A stretch of DNA of 64,000 nt, from the NCBI GenBank assembly GCA_041694515.1, contig JASMSZ010000005.1, positions 1 to 64,000 of the forward strand. Direction: 5' to 3'. The notes under the pieces were generated by a model, which was given only the letters and a program-made list of their open reading frames with translations, ran no database searches and had not been told where the DNA came from. The translations under genes were made by a program, and so were the position numbers. This DNA comes from Halanaerobium sp041694515. GTDB lineage: Bacteria > Bacillota > Halanaerobiia > Halanaerobiales > Halanaerobiaceae. Shown piece after piece: positions 61,588 to 64,000 of the stretch. The first letter of the stretch is position 1; each line of letters opens with the position of its first letter.

Positions 61588-62475
61588 TTAATTCTTTTGA
61601 TAAAATTCATTTACCTGATCAACATTTTTTTCCTTTATATTTTTTACAAAAGTACCATTATTAAGTTCGCGGGAGGCAGTTTCCAGTTCTTCTTCTGTAT
61701 TCATAACAATTGGTCCACCCCAGGCTACAGGTTCTTCTAACTTTTTTCCGGCCAGAAAAAGAAAACGAGCCGATCTTTTATCTGTGTTAACTTTAATCTT
61801 TTTACCTTTTTTATATAGCACTCCCTGAGGATAGTTCTTAAATTCCTCATCTTCTGGATCAAAGTTTGCCTGACCACGAATTAAAAATGCATAAGCATTA
61901 AATTCTGAAGGTAGTTCAAAAATAAATTCAGATTCAGAATCTAGCTCAACATCAAAAAATATTGGTTTAGTATCAATTCTCTGAATCTCACCACTTAAAC
62001 CAGCATACTCTCCAGCGATAATATGCACTTTCTTATCCTGATCTTCATAAACTGGAATCATATCTGCTGTAATATCCCCATATTGGGGTTCAGTCATTTT
62101 ATTATCTGCAGCAAGGTTTAACCAGACCTGTACTCCCAGCATCTCTGGAGAAGGCTGAGGTAACTCCTGATGGAGAATACCGGAGCCTGCAGTCATCCAC
62201 TGACACTGTCCATCTTCAATGACTCCCTGATTTCCTATACTGTCACCATGATCAATTTCTCCTTTTATTAAATAGGTAACAGTTTCAATACCACGATGTG
62301 GATGCCAGGGAAAACCTCTTCTATAATCTTCAGGATTTGTAGAGTCAAAAAAATCCATCATCAAAAAAGGATCAAAATCAGGTATCTGTTGATAACCAAA
62401 ACAGCGTCTTAATTTAACCCCGGCCCCATCTTGAGTTTCTCTACCTTCAAAATATTTCTTAACTTTTCTATACAT
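61588..62475 (-). CDS. Pirin family protein
   Basis: 295 residues, bicupin. Metal ligands visible in FPWHPHRGIETVTYL (two His), and QWMTAGSGILHQE (His, Glu), the first-cupin pattern of pirin/YhhW quercetinase-like proteins; conserved GVQVWLNL. SD GGGAGG. Function ranges from quercetin dioxygenase to redox sensing; cannot be decided here. Forms a unit with the SDR gene. Confidence 0.9.
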   Translation of the reverse strand: MYRKVKKYFEGRETQDGAGVKLRRCFGYQQIPDFDPFLMMDFFDSTNPEDYRRGFPWHPHRGIETVTYLIKGEIDHGDSIGNQGVIEDGQCQWMTAGSGILHQELPQPSPEMLGVQVWLNLAADNKMTEPQYGDITADMIPVYEDQDKKVHIIAGEYAGLSGEIQRIDTKPIFFDVELDSESEFIFELPSEFNAYAFLIRGQANFDPEDEEFKNYPQGVLYKKGKKIKVNTDKRSARFLFLAGKKLEEPVAWGGPIVMNTEEELETASRELNNGTFVKNIKEKNVDQVNEFYQKN

Positions 62476-62547
62476 TTAAAAACCTCCCTGTAAACTAAAA
62501 TTATATTATTCTTCACCCTGACTGACGAAACTTTTAGACTCTTACTT

Positions 62548-62619
62548 TTAATTTTTGATAAAGTTCCACTTTTGAAGATAATTAATTGTCTGTTTTTTTC
62601 TTAAATCGATTTTTTTCAT
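62548..62619 (-). pseudogene. Duplicated fragment of the HD-hydrolase gene (23 codons)
   Basis: Reads M-KKI-DLRKKQTINYLQK-WNFIKN-stop. The block DLRKKQTINYLQK is identical to the inside of the HD hydrolase at 63604-64000, and 31 bp match exactly at DNA level. It has an ATG (62617-62619) and GGGAGA upstream, which could let it be translated, but it is most simply a copied scrap. The 402-bp gap 62476-62877 holds this and a plus-strand promoter. Confidence 0.6.
62577..62607. repeat. 31-bp direct repeat, copy A
   Basis: Exact match of 31 bp to 63840-63870 (starts GATAATTAATTGTCTG, ends CTTAAATC), same orientation, 1263 bp apart. Copy B is inside the HD-hydrolase coding sequence. Confidence 0.9.
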
Positions 62620-62813
62620 TCTAATTTCTCCCATTAAAACTTTCTAAATATATAATTAAGTTTAACACGTATTTGTTTCTGTGTAAATAATATGAGTTTT
62701 TAATATTATATTTATAATAGAGTTTATATTCTGAAAAATGATGCCGTGTTTAGTATTTAATTAAAAATGTAAGTTATTAATAGTTAAATGCCTTTAATCT
62801 GCATTTTTCGACC

Positions 62814-62842
62814 TTGCATTTTTACACTTTGAGGACTATAAT
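62814..62842 (+). promoter_or_regulatory. Promoter of the two short plus-strand genes
   Basis: -35 TTGCAT (62814-62819), 17-bp spacer, -10 TATAAT (62837-62842); predicted start near 62849. Confidence 0.65.
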
Positions 62843-62877
62843 TACTTTATAAGGTTCTGAGGAAGTCCTAAGATTAA

Positions 62878-63240
62878 ATGTTTAGAGGTTATACTTATGA
62901 AAAAGTTTTGATATTAGTTATTGTTTTAGTGCTTAGTTTAAGTCTTAGTGTTTATGCTCATCCACCAGGAAAGATAGAAATGTTCTTTAATGCGGAAAAC
63001 AATATGCTTGAAGTCACTGTTACTCATAATTCTAACAATATAAGTGATCATTATGTAAACAATGTTACAGTCCGTTTAAATGATGACCAAAATATTGAAC
63101 ACAGCTTTATTACGCAGACAGACCAGAATATTCAATATTTACATTACATGATTCCCGGAGCTGAATCAGAAGATACCATTACTTTAACTGCTGAATGCAG
63201 TAAATTTGGCAGCAGAGAAAAGAAAATAACTGTTGAATAG
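62878..63240 (+). CDS. Small secreted protein with superoxide-reductase-like fold
   Basis: 120 residues as read. Hydrophobic signal segment (VLILVIVLVLSLSLSVYA) then mature HPPGKIEMFFNAENNMLEVTVTHNSNN..DHYVNNVTV and ..LTAECSKFGS, a beta-sandwich pattern reminiscent of desulfoferrodoxin/neelaredoxin C-terminal domains, without all iron ligands. The reading starts at an ATG with a distant SD; the better start (SD AGAGGTT, ATG 62897, then AAA AAG TTT TGA) is out of frame by one base and would give the classical MKKF-type signal peptide. So the gene may carry a one-base deletion near its start. Confidence 0.6.
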   Translation: MFRGYTYEKVLILVIVLVLSLSLSVYAHPPGKIEMFFNAENNMLEVTVTHNSNNISDHYVNNVTVRLNDDQNIEHSFITQTDQNIQYLHYMIPGAESEDTITLTAECSKFGSREKKITVE

Positions 63241-63292
63241 ATTTCACAATAAATATAGGTCTAGTTTTACTGAAGGAGGTTAAAATGAGCCA

Positions 63293-63478
63293 ATGATAAT
63301 TCAACTGGTGGGTACTAGTGCCCTGATTTCACTATTAATAACTTTTTTGTTGGGGATTAGATTTTTTAGAAAGATTTTTAATTTAAATCCCAGACTAAAT
63401 TTGAAACTACATAAAATATTTGCTTATATAACAGTTATCCTGGCATTCACTCATGGATTATTGGTTAATATTCTTTAG
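63293..63478 (+). CDS. Short two-helix membrane protein, cytochrome b-like fragment
   Basis: 61 residues, two membrane helices: IIQLVGTSALISLLITFLLGI and LKLHKIFAYITVILAFTHGLLV. The LHK...H pattern resembles haem-binding helices of small cytochrome-b561/ferric-reductase-like proteins. SD AAGGAGG (63273-63279) fits the ATG at 63285, which gives only M-S-Q-stop; the TGA overlaps this gene's ATG (63293) as ATGA. Either coupling or a one-base loss at the start. The C-terminus ends in a 14-bp tandem repeat that supplies the stop. Confidence 0.5.
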   Translation: MIIQLVGTSALISLLITFLLGIRFFRKIFNLNPRLNLKLHKIFAYITVILAFTHGLLVNIL

Positions 63479-63500
63479 TTAATATTCTTTAGTTAATATT
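63465..63500. repeat. 14-bp tandem repeat, 2.5 copies
   Basis: TTAATATTCTTTAG at 63465-63478 and 63479-63492, then TTAATATT at 63493-63500. The first copy contains the stop codon of the short membrane protein gene. Confidence 0.85.
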
Positions 63501-63520
63501 TTTTATCTGTAAAAATTAAT

Positions 63521-63584
63521 AATAAAACCCGCTTTTGCTCTTCTAGTTATTTTTAAAAGTTGAGTTAAAAAAGCGGGTTTTATT
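63521..63584. terminator. Bidirectional terminator
   Basis: AATAAAACCCGCTTTT (63521-63536) and AAAAGCGGGTTTTATT (63569-63584), a perfect 16-bp stem with T-tracts on both sides, between convergent genes; the 32-nt loop can fold a little further. Confidence 0.8.
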
Positions 63585-63603
63585 ATCTATTTCATTTTAA
63601 AAT

Positions 63604-64000
63604 TTAATTAAATATTTCGGAAACTACTTCTTTAAATTCCCCATACATTTTTAAACCTTCCAGTTCTTTTAAGCTTGCAACCAGGGACTCATAATACCAC
63701 TGCTGTTTCTTTTTGGGAGCACTAAATCTCTGCCAGAATTCTTCTGGTTCTTTTTCTATATCTCTTAAGATACTGCGAGCATTGCTCAGTTTATCAGCAC
63801 AGCTAATAGCCTTATTAATAAAATCTGCCTCTTTTTGGAGATAATTAATTGTCTGTTTTTTTCTTAAATCCCAGCCTCTTTCTTTTCTCCCCTGTAATTT
63901 CTCAGAAGCTGATAAAACAAGTGCAAGAATTTCCTCACCAAATTCTTCTTTCAGATCAGATCTGGTTATTTCTGTATCTTCTAAGAGGTCATGAAGCAGA
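63604..64000 (-). CDS. SpoT/MESH1-like HD hydrolase (partial, 3' part)
   Basis: 131 codons and the stop are visible; the start is beyond base 64000. LLHDLLEDTEITRSDLKEEFGEEILALV is the second HD motif region of the (p)ppGpp hydrolase-like HD family (HD_4), and IRKKQ..ADFINKAISCADKLSNARSIL matches the following KLADxxxN-type segment (here CADKLSNARS). The first HD residues would lie outside the window. The TAA at 63604-63606 faces the terminator at 63521-63584. Likely single-domain hydrolase without synthetase; ppGpp or a related nucleotide as substrate is inference. Confidence 0.75.
   Translation of the reverse strand, partial: LLHDLLEDTEITRSDLKEEFGEEILALVLSASEKLQGRKERGWDLRKKQTINYLQKEADFINKAISCADKLSNARSILRDIEKEPEEFWQRFSAPKKKQQWYYESLVASLKELEGLKMYGEFKEVVSEIFN

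Noticed and set aside
1..64000. CRISPR arrays, prophage or integrative element
   Set aside because: No regularly spaced repeats, integrase, transposase or phage structural genes were seen; the only mobile trace is the 110-bp MITE-like element.

Overview
The window looks like a chromosomal segment of a low-GC, anaerobic, halophilic or osmotolerant Firmicute; gene content and style (many TTG/GTG starts behind strong GGAGG sites, a glycine-betaine ABC importer, sugar-fermentation genes) fit Halanaerobiales such as Halanaerobium. That placement is inferred from protein character, not from a database match. No rRNA, tRNA, CRISPR array, phage region or intact transposase was seen. Most genes lie on the minus strand. 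Several starts given here are downstream of the longest possible ORF because the Shine-Dalgarno (SD) site decides them.

Region by region. 1-3.7 kb: glycine-betaine importer opuA (the substrate-binding gene is cut by the window edge) divergent from a DEAD-box RNA helicase with a DbpA-type RNA-binding tail; both have a good promoter followed by a terminator hairpin in the 5' leader. 3.8-9.3 kb: GH36 alpha-galactosidase, then a coupled two-gene membrane unit made of a YbhN-like protein and an unusual degenerate-metallophosphoesterase/GT4 fusion. 9.5-19.7 kb: an OFA-like MFS transporter, then a maltodextrin operon (GH31 alpha-glucosidase, malE, malF, malG, GH13 cyclomaltodextrinase-like enzyme, LacI regulator) with a LacI-type operator at the promoter end and a 110-bp MITE-like insertion inside. 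19.9-22.1 kb: DUF815 ATPase and an aldo/keto reductase.

22.2-35.7 kb: an arabinan/arabinoxylan oligosaccharide operon. It has a family-5 binding protein, Opp-type permeases and two ATPases, GH51 arabinofuranosidase, a GH43-ricin-lectin enzyme, a decayed second GH51 and a GH43 with an Ig-like domain. It is divergent from an ArsR-type regulator with a large C-terminal sensor-like domain. Oligosaccharides would be imported intact and cut in the cytoplasm, since none of the glycosidases carries a signal peptide. The maltodextrin and arabino-oligosaccharide operons share one design: a strong hairpin sits between the binding-protein gene and its permeases, probably to make more binding protein than channel.

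35.7-48 kb: small membrane protein, PAS-GGDEF-HD-GYP c-di-GMP enzyme, an internally deleted ADP-ribosylglycohydrolase, PRPP synthetase, MgtE with an upstream 40-residue membrane ORF, a cNMP-DUF2225 fusion, a YhaO/YhaN (SbcCD-like) pair and two small membrane proteins. 48-62.5 kb: pyruvate carboxylase, DUF5668 protein, YihY, a short SigA-type sigma factor, PepC, citrate synthase, homoserine dehydrogenase (pyruvate-to-oxaloacetate, citrate and aspartate-family links), TraB-family protein, SDR and pirin. 62.5-64 kb: a small area with a duplicated gene fragment, two short plus-strand genes whose SD-proximal ATGs are out of frame, and the 3' part of a SpoT-like HD hydrolase gene.

The most unusual items are the metallophosphoesterase-GT4 fusion with lost metal ligands, the opuA leader in which a hairpin loop can pair with the terminator arm, the MITE, the decayed GH51 that has also lost its acid/base Glu, and the hairpin/uORF arrangement before the DUF4870 gene.
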